NCBI RefSeq assembly: GCF_000424105.1
Contig: NZ_AUJG01000002.1
Location: 302,036 to 366,035, forward strand
DNA: 64,000 nt
From: Lachnospira multipara ATCC 19207
Lineage (GTDB): Bacteria > Bacillota > Clostridia > Lachnospirales > Lachnospiraceae
Direction: 5' to 3'
This document shows, piece by piece, positions 9,024-16,922 of the stretch. Numbering within the stretch: position 1 is the stretch's first letter; every line of letters starts with the position of its first letter. Under the pieces are notes generated by a model. It saw nothing but the letters and a program-made list of their open reading frames with translations. It did no database searches and was not told the DNA's origin. A program made the position numbers and the translations under genes.

Positions 9024-9313
9024 TGACTATGATGAATTTGAACCTTCAGTACTTCGCTCATAAAAAGGGTGTTGGTTCTACAAAGAACGGTAGAGATTCA
9101 GAATCTAAGAGATTAGGTGCTAAGAGAGCTGATGGACAGTTTGTTTTAGCTGGTAATATTCTTTACAGACAGCGCGGAACTAAGATTCATCCAGGTGTTA
9201 ACGTAGGTCGTGGTAACGATGATACATTATTCGCACTTGTTGATGGACGTGTTAAGTTCGAAAGAAAGGGTAGAGATAAGAAGCAGGTTTCTGTTTACCC
9301 AGTTGCTGAATAA
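9023..9313 (+). CDS. rpmA: 50S ribosomal protein L27 with Prp-cleaved N-terminal extension
   Basis: The protein of up to 96 residues begins [20 protein letters not shown] after one to three possible start codons (9023, 9029, 9032). The LQYFA segment is the extension removed by Prp in Firmicutes, leaving HKKG as the mature end that reaches toward the peptidyl-transferase centre. AAGGAGG at 9012-9018 gives spacing of 4 bases to the first ATG and 10 to the second, so the exact start is open. Confidence 0.96.
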   Translation: MTMMNLNLQYFAHKKGVGSTKNGRDSESKRLGAKRADGQFVLAGNILYRQRGTKIHPGVNVGRGNDDTLFALVDGRVKFERKGRDKKQVSVYPVAE

Positions 9314-9341
9314 TATTATTATTAGAAGCGTAAGTAAAGTG

Positions 9342-9374
9342 GCTCCAAGTCTTCGGATTTGGAGCTTTTTATTT
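9342..9374 (+). terminator. intrinsic terminator after rpmA
   Basis: A ten-base-pair stem (9342-9351 with 9356-9365) closes a UUCG tetraloop and is followed by TTTTTATTTG. It ends the rplU-prp-rpmA unit and separates it from obgE. Confidence 0.92.
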
Positions 9375-9386
9375 GATTTTATACAT

Positions 9387-9415
9387 TTGATATATTGTTT
9401 GTAACGTGGTATTTT
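9387..9415 (+). promoter_or_regulatory. probable promoter for obgE
   Basis: TTGATA at 9387-9392, a 17-base spacer and TATTTT at 9410-9415 lie just after the rpmA terminator and 60 bases before the obgE start. Confidence 0.5.
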
Positions 9416-9474
9416 TATATCAGGTTTTAAGCCAGTAAGCATTCTTATTAATTGAATGCACGTGGAGGTTATAT

Positions 9475-10773
9475 ATGTTTGCTGACAGAGTTAGAATCTT
9501 CATCAAATCAGGTAAGGGTGGCGATGGTCACGTTTCTTTTAGACGTGAGTTATACGTTCCTGCCGGCGGACCAGATGGTGGTAACGGCGGCCATGGTGGA
9601 GACATTATTTTTCAAGTTGACAAGGGTTTAAATACTCTTGGTGATTTCAGACACAATGCTAAATACGTGGCTGAAAGTGGTCAAGAAGGTGGAAAGAAAA
9701 GATGTACTGGAAAGGACGGAGAGAATTTAGTAATCAAGGTTCCAGAAGGTACTGTAATATATGATGACGCATCAGGCAAGGTAATTGCTGATATGTCAGG
9801 CGATAATCAATGTGAGACTATTCTTAGAGGTGGTCGTGGTGGTAAGGGTAATATGAATTACGCAACTGCTACAATGCAGGCTCCTCAGTACGCTCAGCCA
9901 GGTCAGGATGCCCAGGAATTATGGGTAAGACTTGAGCTTAAGTGTATTGCCGATGTAGGTTTAGTAGGTTTCCCTAATGTAGGTAAGTCTACATTCCTTT
10001 CAAGAGTAACTAATGCTAGACCAAAGATTGCTAATTACCATTTCACAACTCTTAATCCAAACCTTGGTGTTGTTGATGTAGAGGGTGGTCGTGGTTTTGT
10101 AATCGCTGATATTCCTGGACTTATTGAAGGCGCTTCAGAGGGTGTTGGTTTAGGTCATGAGTTCTTACGTCACATTGAAAGAACTAAGGTTATTATTCAC
10201 ATCGTAGATGCTGCATCTACTGAAGGACGTGATCCTATTGCTGATATTAAGGCAATCAATAAGGAATTAGAGAACTACAATCCAGATCTTTTAAAGCGTC
10301 CACAGGTTATTGCTGCTAATAAGATTGATGTTATCTTTGATGATGGTGAGAATGACCCAATCAAGACTTTAAAGGATGAATTCGAACCAGCAGGTATTAA
10401 GGTATATCCTATGTCTGCAGTAACTGGTAAGGGTGTTAAGGACCTTCTCTGGGCTGTTAGAGAATTACTTGATAACTTCAAGGATGAACCAGTTGTCTTT
10501 GAAAGAGAAATCTCTGAAGAAGAAATGTTTGATAATCCTAATGAAGCATTTGAAGTATACTTTAATGAAGAAGAGAATATGTACATCATTGAAGGCCCAC
10601 GTATTGATAAGATGCTTGGTTATACTAACCTTGAATCTGAAAAGGGCTTCGACTTCTTCCAGAAGTTTATGAAGACAAGCGGCGCTATTGATAAGTTAGA
10701 GGAATTAGGTATTGAAGAAGGCGAGACTGTAAGAGTCGGCGATTACCTACAATTTGATTATTATAGAGCTTAA
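9475..10773 (+). CDS. obgE: Obg GTPase (ObgE/CgtA)
   Basis: This 432-residue GTPase has all three Obg parts: the glycine-rich Obg fold (residues 1 to about 158, GGDGHVSFRRE and many GG pairs), a G domain with P-loop GFPNVGKST, switch DIPGLIEGA and NKID, and a C-terminal OCT domain. Obg acts in 50S subunit assembly and in growth and stress signalling through (p)ppGpp. GGAGG precedes the ATG. It heads the unit obgE-yhbY-nadD-yqeK-rsfS. Confidence 0.97.
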   Translation: MFADRVRIFIKSGKGGDGHVSFRRELYVPAGGPDGGNGGHGGDIIFQVDKGLNTLGDFRHNAKYVAESGQEGGKKRCTGKDGENLVIKVPEGTVIYDDASGKVIADMSGDNQCETILRGGRGGKGNMNYATATMQAPQYAQPGQDAQELWVRLELKCIADVGLVGFPNVGKSTFLSRVTNARPKIANYHFTTLNPNLGVVDVEGGRGFVIADIPGLIEGASEGVGLGHEFLRHIERTKVIIHIVDAASTEGRDPIADIKAINKELENYNPDLLKRPQVIAANKIDVIFDDGENDPIKTLKDEFEPAGIKVYPMSAVTGKGVKDLLWAVRELLDNFKDEPVVFEREISEEEMFDNPNEAFEVYFNEEENMYIIEGPRIDKMLGYTNLESEKGFDFFQKFMKTSGAIDKLEELGIEEGETVRVGDYLQFDYYRA

Positions 10774-10840
10774 GTAAATAATACATTTTTAATAGACTAT
10801 ATTTAAATTAGGAGGATTAGCTAAGATTAGCTTAGTTAAA

Positions 10841-11155
10841 ATGATTATGACAAGTAAACAAAGAGCTTACCTTAAAGGTCTTGCTATGAATATCGATCCT
10901 ATTTTCCAGTTTGGTAAGAATAGCCTTACACCTGAGAATACAGCAGCTATTGCTGAAGCCCTTGAAAAGCGTGAATTAATTAAGATTCATGTTCTTCAAA
11001 ACTGTGCAGATGACCCTAAGGCCATTGCAGCTATTGTTGCTGAAAGAACTAGATCTGAAGTTGTTCAGGTTATTGGAAAGAAGATTGTTCTTTACAAGGA
11101 ATCTAAGGATCACAAAAAAATTGAGCTTCCAAAGGCAAGAAAAGAGGCAAAATAA
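10841..11155 (+). CDS. yhbY: YhbY-type CRM-domain RNA-binding protein
   Basis: This protein of about 104 residues has the YhbY/CRM fold: TSKQRAYLKGLA, FQFGKNSLTP (GxxG-like loop region) and a C-terminal IGKKIVLYKES strand. The family binds pre-50S particles. The ATG at 10841 has no nearby ribosome binding site; GGAGG is at 10811-10815, about 25 bases upstream, with a small hairpin (CTAAG, loop, CTTAG) between. An in-frame ATT at 10826 has the normal spacing. The stop overlaps the nadD ATG. Confidence 0.9.
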   Translation: MIMTSKQRAYLKGLAMNIDPIFQFGKNSLTPENTAAIAEALEKRELIKIHVLQNCADDPKAIAAIVAERTRSEVVQVIGKKIVLYKESKDHKKIELPKARKEAK

Positions 11156-11760
11156 TGGCAACTGATAATGTTATTGGTATAATGGGTGGAACTTTTAATC
11201 CAATTCATCTTGGACATCTTGAATTAATTAAGGCTGCACATGAGCAGTTTAATCTTGATAAGATTTTAGTTATGCCTAGCGGCACACCAGTTTATAAGAA
11301 TCAATCTGAAATTGTGGATGCAAAGCACCGTTGCAATATGGTAGAGCTTGCAATTAAGGATTATGATTATATGGAATTATCTACTATCGAAATTGATAGA
11401 AAGGGTAATACTTATACCGCTGATACATTACGAGAAATTGCCTCAGATTACGATAAGATTTATTTTATTATCGGGGCAGATTCTTTATTTGCCATAACTG
11501 ATTGGTATAAGCCTCAGTACATTTGCGCACATTGCCATCTATTATGTGCCAACAGAGATGAATATGAGGTGGAAGAGCTTAATCGTCAAAAGAAATTATT
11601 AGTTTCTAAATACGATGCTAAAATTGACTTTATAAAATGTGATTCTATTCCTTTTAGTTCAACAGAAATCAGAAATAGAGTTAAGGAAAACAAATCGATT
11701 ACTGATATGGTTGGTCGCGAAGTTGAAAATTACATTAAAGATAACAACTTGTATATTTAG
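11155..11760 (+). CDS. nadD: nicotinate-nucleotide adenylyltransferase
   Basis: This 201-residue enzyme turns nicotinate mononucleotide and ATP into deamido-NAD. It has the nucleotidyltransferase motif GGTFNPIHLGHLE with the T/HxGH signature, and the C-terminal ISSTEIR-like stretch PFSSTEIRNRVKEN. The ATG shares its first base with the yhbY stop. It belongs to the obgE operon and is followed by yqeK, a common NAD and nucleotide pairing in Firmicutes. Confidence 0.95.
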   Translation: MATDNVIGIMGGTFNPIHLGHLELIKAAHEQFNLDKILVMPSGTPVYKNQSEIVDAKHRCNMVELAIKDYDYMELSTIEIDRKGNTYTADTLREIASDYDKIYFIIGADSLFAITDWYKPQYICAHCHLLCANRDEYEVEELNRQKKLLVSKYDAKIDFIKCDSIPFSSTEIRNRVKENKSITDMVGREVENYIKDNNLYI

Positions 11761-11777
11761 ACTAGATTGGAGTATAA

Positions 11778-12368
11778 ATGAATAATGCTTATATCGAAGA
11801 AATCAGAAACAAAGTAGAAATAGCACTTGAAAAGGATCCTATGCGTTTTAAACATTCTATAGGAGTTGCAGATACAGCAGCTTGCCTTGCTATGCGCTAT
11901 AACTCTGACATGGAGAAGGCTTATATCACAGGCTTATTACATGATTGCGCAAAATGTGTAGATGACGATTTAAAGATAAAAGAGTGCAGGGAGGCTAATC
12001 TAAGTGTTAGTCAGACTGAGCTTGAAAGCCCTTATTTATTGCACTCTAAACTTGGTGCACTTTATGCTAGAACTAAATACGGAATAGATAATCCAGAGAT
12101 ATGCTCTGCCATTGAATTTCATACTACAGGAAAGCCTAATATGTCTTTACTAGAAAAGATTGTATTTATTGCTGACTACATCGAACCTTATAGAAATAAG
12201 GCTTGGGATGTGGATATTATTAGAGGCCTTGCCTTTGAAGATATTAATGAAGCAGTATATTTTTGCTTAAAGGACACACTAGAATATCTTGAAAGCAAGA
12301 ATAAGACAATTGATGTAATGACAAGCAAAGCTTATGCTTTCTATGCTAGTAATAGAGTGGAAGATTAA
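11778..12368 (+). CDS. yqeK: HD-domain hydrolase YqeK (Ap4A symmetrical hydrolase)
   Basis: This 196-residue HD-superfamily protein shows RFKHSIGVADTA, the metal-binding LLHDCAKCVDDD and a later EFHTTGKPNMS block. YqeK-type enzymes cleave diadenosine tetraphosphate to ADP. It sits between nadD and rsfS, its conserved Firmicute position. TTGGAG precedes the ATG. Confidence 0.92.
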   Translation: MNNAYIEEIRNKVEIALEKDPMRFKHSIGVADTAACLAMRYNSDMEKAYITGLLHDCAKCVDDDLKIKECREANLSVSQTELESPYLLHSKLGALYARTKYGIDNPEICSAIEFHTTGKPNMSLLEKIVFIADYIEPYRNKAWDVDIIRGLAFEDINEAVYFCLKDTLEYLESKNKTIDVMTSKAYAFYASNRVED

Positions 12369-12413
12369 TAGTAACTTATATGAGTTAAATTAGAGAATAA
12401 AAGAGAGGTAATT

Positions 12414-12770
12414 ATGAGTTCAAATAGTTCTAAAGAAATGGCTAAAATCGCTGCTAATGCCTTAGCTGATAAGAAGGCTAGCGATGTAAAAATCATTGAT
12501 ATAAGTAATGTTTCTGTAATTGCTGATTACTTTGTAATTGGTAGTGCCACAAACATCAACCAGGTTCAGGCTTTAGTTGATAATGTAGAAGAACAGATGC
12601 ATTTAGCTAACTACAAGGACCCAAGAGTTGAAGGTCATGGTAATTCAACATGGGTTTTAATGGATTTTGATGATATTATCGTTCACGTATTCTCAGAAGA
12701 GGATAGAGCTTTCTATAATCTTGAGAGAATTTGGAAGGACGGTAAGGAATTAGATCCTGCTAGTTTATAA
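12414..12770 (+). CDS. rsfS: ribosome silencing factor RsfS
   Basis: This 118-residue protein has the RsfS/Iojap pattern: DVKIIDISNVSVIADYFVIG, GHGNSTWVLMDFDDIIVHVF and FYNLERIW at the end. It binds L14 on the 50S subunit and blocks subunit joining under nutrient limitation. It is the last gene of the obgE operon and is followed by a strong terminator. Confidence 0.95.
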   Translation: MSSNSSKEMAKIAANALADKKASDVKIIDISNVSVIADYFVIGSATNINQVQALVDNVEEQMHLANYKDPRVEGHGNSTWVLMDFDDIIVHVFSEEDRAFYNLERIWKDGKELDPASL

Positions 12771-12795
12771 TTCTTGATAAATTTAATATGAATAA

Positions 12796-12832
12796 AAAAG
12801 AGACTATTTAGTAATACTAAATAGTCTCTTTT
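12796..12832. terminator. bidirectional terminator between rsfS and lexA
   Basis: A perfect 17-bp stem (12796-12812 with 12816-12832) has a three-base loop, with A and T runs on both sides, so it can end both rsfS (plus) and lexA (minus). Its core recurs at 16820-16850. Confidence 0.92.
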
Positions 12833-12879
12833 AAGTTACAAAACAATCTAAAGAATAAACAATTAATAATCAATGATCA

Positions 12880-13500
12880 TTAAACGATATTCATTCTAAT
12901 AAGGCCAATTACTTTACCAAGAATTTCGCAATCATCAACAATAATTGGATCCATAAAATCATTCTCTGGCTGAAGTCTTATATGGCCGTTCTCCTTATAA
13001 AATCTCTTAACTGTAGCAGAATCATCTACTAAAGCAACAACAACTTCTCCATTAGCAGCTGTGCTTTGCTTCTTAACAATAATCTGATCCCCTTCATAGA
13101 TTCCCATATTAACCATACTTTCACCCTTAACTGTGAGCATAAATGTCTCTTCGTTAGGCAAATATTCAGATGGAATAGGGAAGTAGTTAGATACATTCTC
13201 AACAGCAAGTAATGGCTGACCTGCAGCTACCTGTCCAAGAATTGGAACGTTAACAACCTCACGTCTAACTAAATTAAAATTGTCATCAATGATCTCAATA
13301 GTTCTTGATTTAGATGGGTCTCGTCTAATATATCCGTTCTTCTCTAATGTCTCTAAATGAGCATGTACTGATGATGTTGACTTTAAATTAACCGCAGCAC
13401 ATATATCACGTACTGAAGGTGGATATCCCTTATTAAGTATCTGGCTCTTGATATACTCAAGTATCTCTGTCTGCTTAGCAGTTATTCTCCCATATGCCAT
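12880..13500 (-). CDS. lexA: LexA repressor
   Basis: This 206-residue SOS repressor has an N-terminal winged helix (ILEYIKSQILNKGYPPSVRD to about residue 70), the Ala-Gly self-cleavage site in QVAAGQPLL (about residue 92), the catalytic serine in KGESMVNMGI and the catalytic lysine in ATVKRFYKE. RecA filaments trigger its self-cleavage after DNA damage. AGGAGG-like sequence precedes the ATG. It is divergent from a YneA-like gene, the arrangement known from Bacillus. Confidence 0.97.
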   Translation of the reverse strand: MAYGRITAKQTEILEYIKSQILNKGYPPSVRDICAAVNLKSTSSVHAHLETLEKNGYIRRDPSKSRTIEIIDDNFNLVRREVVNVPILGQVAAGQPLLAVENVSNYFPIPSEYLPNEETFMLTVKGESMVNMGIYEGDQIIVKKQSTAANGEVVVALVDDSATVKRFYKENGHIRLQPENDFMDPIIVDDCEILGKVIGLIRMNIV

Positions 13501-13542
13501 AATAAGCCTCCTATCTAATAGTTTTCATTAATCTTTTAAATA

Positions 13543-13571
13543 ATTGTATCACACGTTCATAAAAATTACAA
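13543..13571 (-). promoter_or_regulatory. lexA promoter
   Basis: On the minus strand, TTGTAA (13571-13566), a 17-base spacer and TACAAT (13548-13543) lie 43 bases before the lexA ATG. Several degenerate LexA half-sites (GAAC, TTCG) lie between this and the divergent promoter. Confidence 0.6.
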
Positions 13572-13615
13572 ACAGAAATTCGGAAAAAATGTTCGAAATT
13601 TTTGTTCGAATTTTA

Positions 13616-13644
13616 TTGACAAACGACTGTTCGAATAATATAAT
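13616..13644 (+). promoter_or_regulatory. promoter of the YneA-like gene with internal LexA-box-like site
   Basis: Consensus TTGACA (13616-13621), a 17-base spacer and consensus TATAAT (13639-13644). The spacer holds AAACGACTGTTCG, which matches the SOS pattern GAAC-N4-GTTC in all but one base. A fully consensus promoter covered by an operator is typical of tightly repressed genes. Confidence 0.7.
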
Positions 13645-13661
13645 CCAATTATAGAACAGCA

Positions 13662-13673
13662 GAACAGTTGTTC
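13662..13673. promoter_or_regulatory. LexA (SOS) box
   Basis: GAACAGTTGTTC is a perfect GAAC-N4-GTTC palindrome just downstream of the predicted start of the YneA-like transcript. This is the Firmicute LexA operator form. The adjacent lexA gene supports the reading. Confidence 0.75.
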
Positions 13674-13713
13674 CAAACAAGCGTTTTAATCAATCTAAAT
13701 GGGGGTTAAATTT

Positions 13714-14139
13714 ATGAATATGACAAGAAGAAACTTAAAGGAAATTAGACCTAATAATTATATCAATAATAGAGAGGCAGTATTATCGAAAAGAACTATA
13801 GAAAGAAGAAAGAAAAGAGCTAGAAGATTAAGAACTATCTTTGGTATTAAGCTTTCTTTAATATCCTTTGCTGTTCTTATGATAACTGTTGTTACTATCG
13901 TAGCATTTTTTAATATCAATGCTAAGGCTTCAGAAACTAATGAAGCTAAGATGACAACTAAGTACTATACAAGCATTGAAATTAAGAACGATGATACTTT
14001 ATGGAATCTTGAAGATCAGTATAATAATGGCAATGAAAGCAAGAAAAACTACATTAACAACATTATGGAACTCAACAACCTAAACTCAGAGACAATTTAT
14101 TCTGGTGAGAATTTAATTGTATATTACTACGGGAATTGA
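13714..14139 (+). CDS. YneA-like SOS cell-division inhibitor with LysM-type domain
   Basis: The protein of about 141 residues has a very basic N-terminus (RTIERRKKRARRLR), one membrane segment (SLISFAVLMITVVTIVAFF) and an outer C-terminal domain with LysM-like features (NDDTLWNLEDQY, then NIMELNNLNSETIYSGENL). This layout and the position divergent from lexA match YneA of Bacillus, which delays division during the SOS response. The start is set at the ATG at 13714; an upstream ATG at 13699 overlaps the GGGGG binding site. Overall sequence is not close to Bacillus YneA, so function is inferred from architecture and the LexA box. Confidence 0.72.
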   Translation: MNMTRRNLKEIRPNNYINNREAVLSKRTIERRKKRARRLRTIFGIKLSLISFAVLMITVVTIVAFFNINAKASETNEAKMTTKYYTSIEIKNDDTLWNLEDQYNNGNESKKNYINNIMELNNLNSETIYSGENLIVYYYGN

Positions 14140-14294
14140 TTACTAGGAGAATTAGATAGAGTTTATTAATTGATTATGTATCCTTAATCTGCTTAAATTC
14201 TAGTATTCTTAAGCCTTTGCTAGCCTTTGTTATATGGACTTTTCCCTAGGGGATTGATATAATAAACTAGATAAAATTATAAGAAGGTTATAGT

Positions 14295-15443
14295 ATGAAA
14301 TTCAACGAAATTAAAGAAATCAATGAGCATATTGTTAGCTATTTAAATAGCAATAAGATTACTGATATGACAGCTGTCCAGGCACAGTCATTTAAACACA
14401 TTTACAACAACAAGGATATGATTATTTGCTCTAATACAGCTACAGGTAAGACTTTAGCATATCTTTTACCTATAATTGCTAGATTAGACGTTAAATCTAA
14501 CAATATACAGGCCTTAATTTTAGCACCTACTGGAGAACTTGCTTCTCAGATTGCAAAGGTTGCTAATGAGCTTTTAGAGTATGATGAGAAGCTTAATGCA
14601 CAGTTTGTAGTGGGAGAGGCTAATATTAAGCGTCAGATTGAGCATTTAAAGAAGATGAAACCTGCTATTTTAGTTGCTACACCAGCTAGAGCGCTAGAAC
14701 TTATTTCTTCTAAAAAGATTAAGGTTCATGAGGTAAAGACTTTTGTACTTGATGAATCAGATAGACTTCTTAATAAGACTTTTGAGACTACAATTAAGAA
14801 TATTCGTAAGTCTTTAATGAAGAGAACACAGGTTTTATTACTTTCTGCAAGCATTAATAAGAAAACTAAGAATGAAGCTAAGGAGCTTTGCTTTAACCCA
14901 ATTTATCTAGACATTAATGCCAATACAGCCAATGAATCTCAGGTACCTAAAACTATTAAACATTTTTACTTTTTCTCAGATCGTAGAGAAAGAATTGAGA
15001 ATTTGAGAAAAATCATTAAGGCTGCAAAACCAGAGAAATGCATTATTTTCATTAATACAAAGTATGATCTAGATGAAAGCTACCAGAAGCTTCAATATCA
15101 TAATTACAATGTAGCTTGTTTATCAAGCAATCAGGATTCACTTCAAAAGAAGAACACAATTGAAGGCTTTAAAACTGGTAAATACAACATTTTAATTGCA
15201 ACAGACATTGCAGCACGAGGTTTACAGATTGATAATATAGATACAGTTATTAATGTTAATCTACCAGAGGAGAATGAAGAATACATCCATAGAGCTGGAA
15301 GATGTGGCCGTAATGGCAATAAGGGCACATGCATATCTATAATTACAGAGAATGAAGTCTCTAAAATTAAAAAGTATCAGAAGGCTTTTAACATAAACTT
15401 TATTGCAAAGAAATTATATCAAGGTAAGATTGTTGCAAAGTAA
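14295..15443 (+). CDS. divergent DEAD-box RNA helicase
   Basis: This 382-residue, two-domain helicase without C-terminal extension shows the Q-motif region (MTAVQAQSF), motif I NTATGKT, motif II DESD in place of DEAD, motif III SAS in place of SAT, motif V ATDIAARG and motif VI HRAGRCGR. Motif Ia reads PTGELA, with glycine replacing the usual arginine. The ATPase and RNA-binding framework is intact enough to call a helicase, but the changes suggest a specialised paralogue. No operon partner; its own leader follows the YneA-like gene. Confidence 0.82.
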   Translation: MKFNEIKEINEHIVSYLNSNKITDMTAVQAQSFKHIYNNKDMIICSNTATGKTLAYLLPIIARLDVKSNNIQALILAPTGELASQIAKVANELLEYDEKLNAQFVVGEANIKRQIEHLKKMKPAILVATPARALELISSKKIKVHEVKTFVLDESDRLLNKTFETTIKNIRKSLMKRTQVLLLSASINKKTKNEAKELCFNPIYLDINANTANESQVPKTIKHFYFFSDRRERIENLRKIIKAAKPEKCIIFINTKYDLDESYQKLQYHNYNVACLSSNQDSLQKKNTIEGFKTGKYNILIATDIAARGLQIDNIDTVINVNLPEENEEYIHRAGRCGRNGNKGTCISIITENEVSKIKKYQKAFNINFIAKKLYQGKIVAK

Positions 15444-15512
15444 TTATAAATAAACTAATTACTGATGAGGTGATTACAGATTTAAATTACGAAATAATAT
15501 AAAAGAAAGATT

Positions 15513-15572
15513 AGCTGGTAAATGAAGATCAGGATATGAATTATCCTGGAATCTAGATTTTATCAGCTTTTT
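15513..15572 (+). terminator. long two-part hairpin with U-tract after the helicase gene
   Basis: AGCTGGTAAA (15513-15522) pairs with TTTATCAGCT (15559-15568) with one G-U pair, enclosing CAGGATA (15530-15536) paired with TATCCTG (15542-15548), then TTTT. It can act as the helicase terminator. The 317-base gap 15444-15760 otherwise holds this hairpin, the promoter at 15585 and an unassigned leader of about 140 bases; I see no ORF in it. Confidence 0.65.
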
Positions 15573-15584
15573 CCTTTATTTTAC

Positions 15585-15613
15585 TTGCAATAAGAACTGA
15601 GCTTTGATATAAT
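15585..15613 (+). promoter_or_regulatory. promoter of the Xer-type recombinase gene
   Basis: TTGCAA (15585-15590), a 17-base spacer and consensus TATAAT (15608-15613) follow directly after the terminator hairpin, predicting a leader of about 140 bases. Confidence 0.7.
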
Positions 15614-15760
15614 TATTTTAAGGGGTTAACTTCGTTAAACTGGACTTTAGCGAATAGATAACTATGAAGATAACTAGTGCTCTTTTCTGTATTTAAGCCT
15701 GAAATATTAATTTAACAGCTAATTTTATATAGATTCTAATTAGATTTAAAGGAGGTTTTT

Positions 15761-16813
15761 ATGGCTACTAATAAGAATTACGTTGAGCAAATGAATAATA
15801 AATATGCAAAGCAATTAAAGGGTCTTTTAGATGAGATGCCAGACTTTTGTGTTGAATATTTTGATAGCTTAGAATTTAATAAGCAGGCAAGAACTAAGAT
15901 TGCATATGCTCTTGATATTAAAGGCTTCTTTAAATATTTAATTGACGATACAAAGAAATTTGCAAATTATGATATAAAGGATTTTAGGGTTGAAGATCTT
16001 GATAAGATAACTGGTCAGGACATTTCTAATTACCTTAGATATATTAAATCCTACAATAGACACGGCAAAGATGTTTCAAACTCAGCTTCCTCAGCTAAGA
16101 GAAAGCTCTGCGCCCTACGCCGCTTCTACAACTACTACTTCCGATATGAGTTTATTAAGACTAATCCAAGCCTTAAAGTAGACATGCCTGTAATCCACGA
16201 CAAACCAATTGTTCGAATGGAGCCAAACGAGGTTGCAGAGTTCCTTGATAACGTGGAATCAGGTAATAAATTAACTAAGAACCAGCTTGCTAAACATGAA
16301 AAGCTAAAGACAAGAGATTTAGCTCTTCTTACTCTCATGCTTGGCACAGGAATCCGTGTATCTGAGTGTGTTGGCTTAGATATAGACGATGTAGATTTTG
16401 ACAATGACAGAATCCACATTTACCGAAAAGGTGGCGCTGAAAGCTTTGTTTACTTTGGTGATGAGGCTAGAGAAGCTCTCCTTGATTATATGGAGGAAAG
16501 AAAGCAATTAACTCCTAAGGAGGGCCATGAAAATGCACTGTTTATCTCAAGTAAGAACAGTCGCCTCTGCGTCCGTTCTGTGGAGCTTCTTGTAAAGAAG
16601 TACTCTCGTACTGTTACAACAGTAAAGCATATTACTCCTCATAAACTTAGAAGTACTTACGGTACAAACCTATACCAGGAAAGCGGCGATATTTACCTCG
16701 TAGCGGACGTTTTAGGCCATAAGGACGTAAATACTACACGTAAGCATTATGCAGACCTTATTGACGAAAATAAACGTGCTGCAAGAAATATGGTAAGATT
16801 ACGTAAAGAATAA
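15761..16813 (+). CDS. tyrosine recombinase, Xer type
   Basis: This 350-residue recombinase has an N-terminal SAM-like core-binding domain (about residues 20-150) and a catalytic domain with the Arg of GTGIRVSECVGLDIDDV, the Lys region YRKGGAES, HKLRSTYGTNLY (His-x-x-Arg), LGHKDVNTTRKHY with the second His and the nucleophilic Tyr. Single-copy proteins of this kind resolve chromosome dimers at dif, but a role as a mobile-element integrase cannot be excluded. No att sites or phage genes are nearby, which favours Xer. AAAGGAGG precedes the ATG. Confidence 0.85.
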   Translation: MATNKNYVEQMNNKYAKQLKGLLDEMPDFCVEYFDSLEFNKQARTKIAYALDIKGFFKYLIDDTKKFANYDIKDFRVEDLDKITGQDISNYLRYIKSYNRHGKDVSNSASSAKRKLCALRRFYNYYFRYEFIKTNPSLKVDMPVIHDKPIVRMEPNEVAEFLDNVESGNKLTKNQLAKHEKLKTRDLALLTLMLGTGIRVSECVGLDIDDVDFDNDRIHIYRKGGAESFVYFGDEAREALLDYMEERKQLTPKEGHENALFISSKNSRLCVRSVELLVKKYSRTVTTVKHITPHKLRSTYGTNLYQESGDIYLVADVLGHKDVNTTRKHYADLIDENKRAARNMVRLRKE

Positions 16814-16819
16814 AAGGAT

Positions 16820-16850
16820 TGCAACTATTTAGTATAACTAAATAGTTGCA
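16820..16850. repeat. palindrome after the recombinase gene, matching the one at 12796
   Basis: A perfect 14-bp stem (16820-16833 with 16837-16850), loop ATA, begins 7 bases after the recombinase stop. It has no following T-tract. Its central 23 bases match the rsfS-lexA terminator core in 20 positions (only the three loop bases differ in order). Confidence 0.75.
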
Positions 16851-16879
16851 TTGAGCAGTGTGTGCATTCCAAAACTTAA

Positions 16880-16911
16880 AAAGCTTGCTAGTCTCCTAGC
16901 AAGCTTTAATT
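16880..16911. terminator. bidirectional terminator between recombinase and mgsA
   Basis: AAAGCTTGCTAG (16880-16891) pairs perfectly with CTAGCAAGCTTT (16896-16907), loop TCTC, with AATTTT after it on the plus strand and TTTTTAAG after it on the minus strand. Confidence 0.9.
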
Positions 16912-16922
16912 TTAATATTCTC

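Noticed and set aside
8732..9061. Minus-strand frame opposite prp
   Set aside because: It lies fully over prp, has no binding site and no recognisable protein; a shadow of the real gene.
15761..16813. Recombinase gene as evidence of a prophage or integrative element
   Set aside because: No phage, plasmid or transfer genes, no tRNA and no att repeats are nearby; the protein looks like a housekeeping Xer.
16820..16850. Palindrome right after the recombinase gene as a dif or att site
   Set aside because: Xer sites have two 11-bp arms around a 6 to 8 bp centre. Here the arms are 14 bp with a 3-base centre, and a near copy serves as a terminator at 12796.
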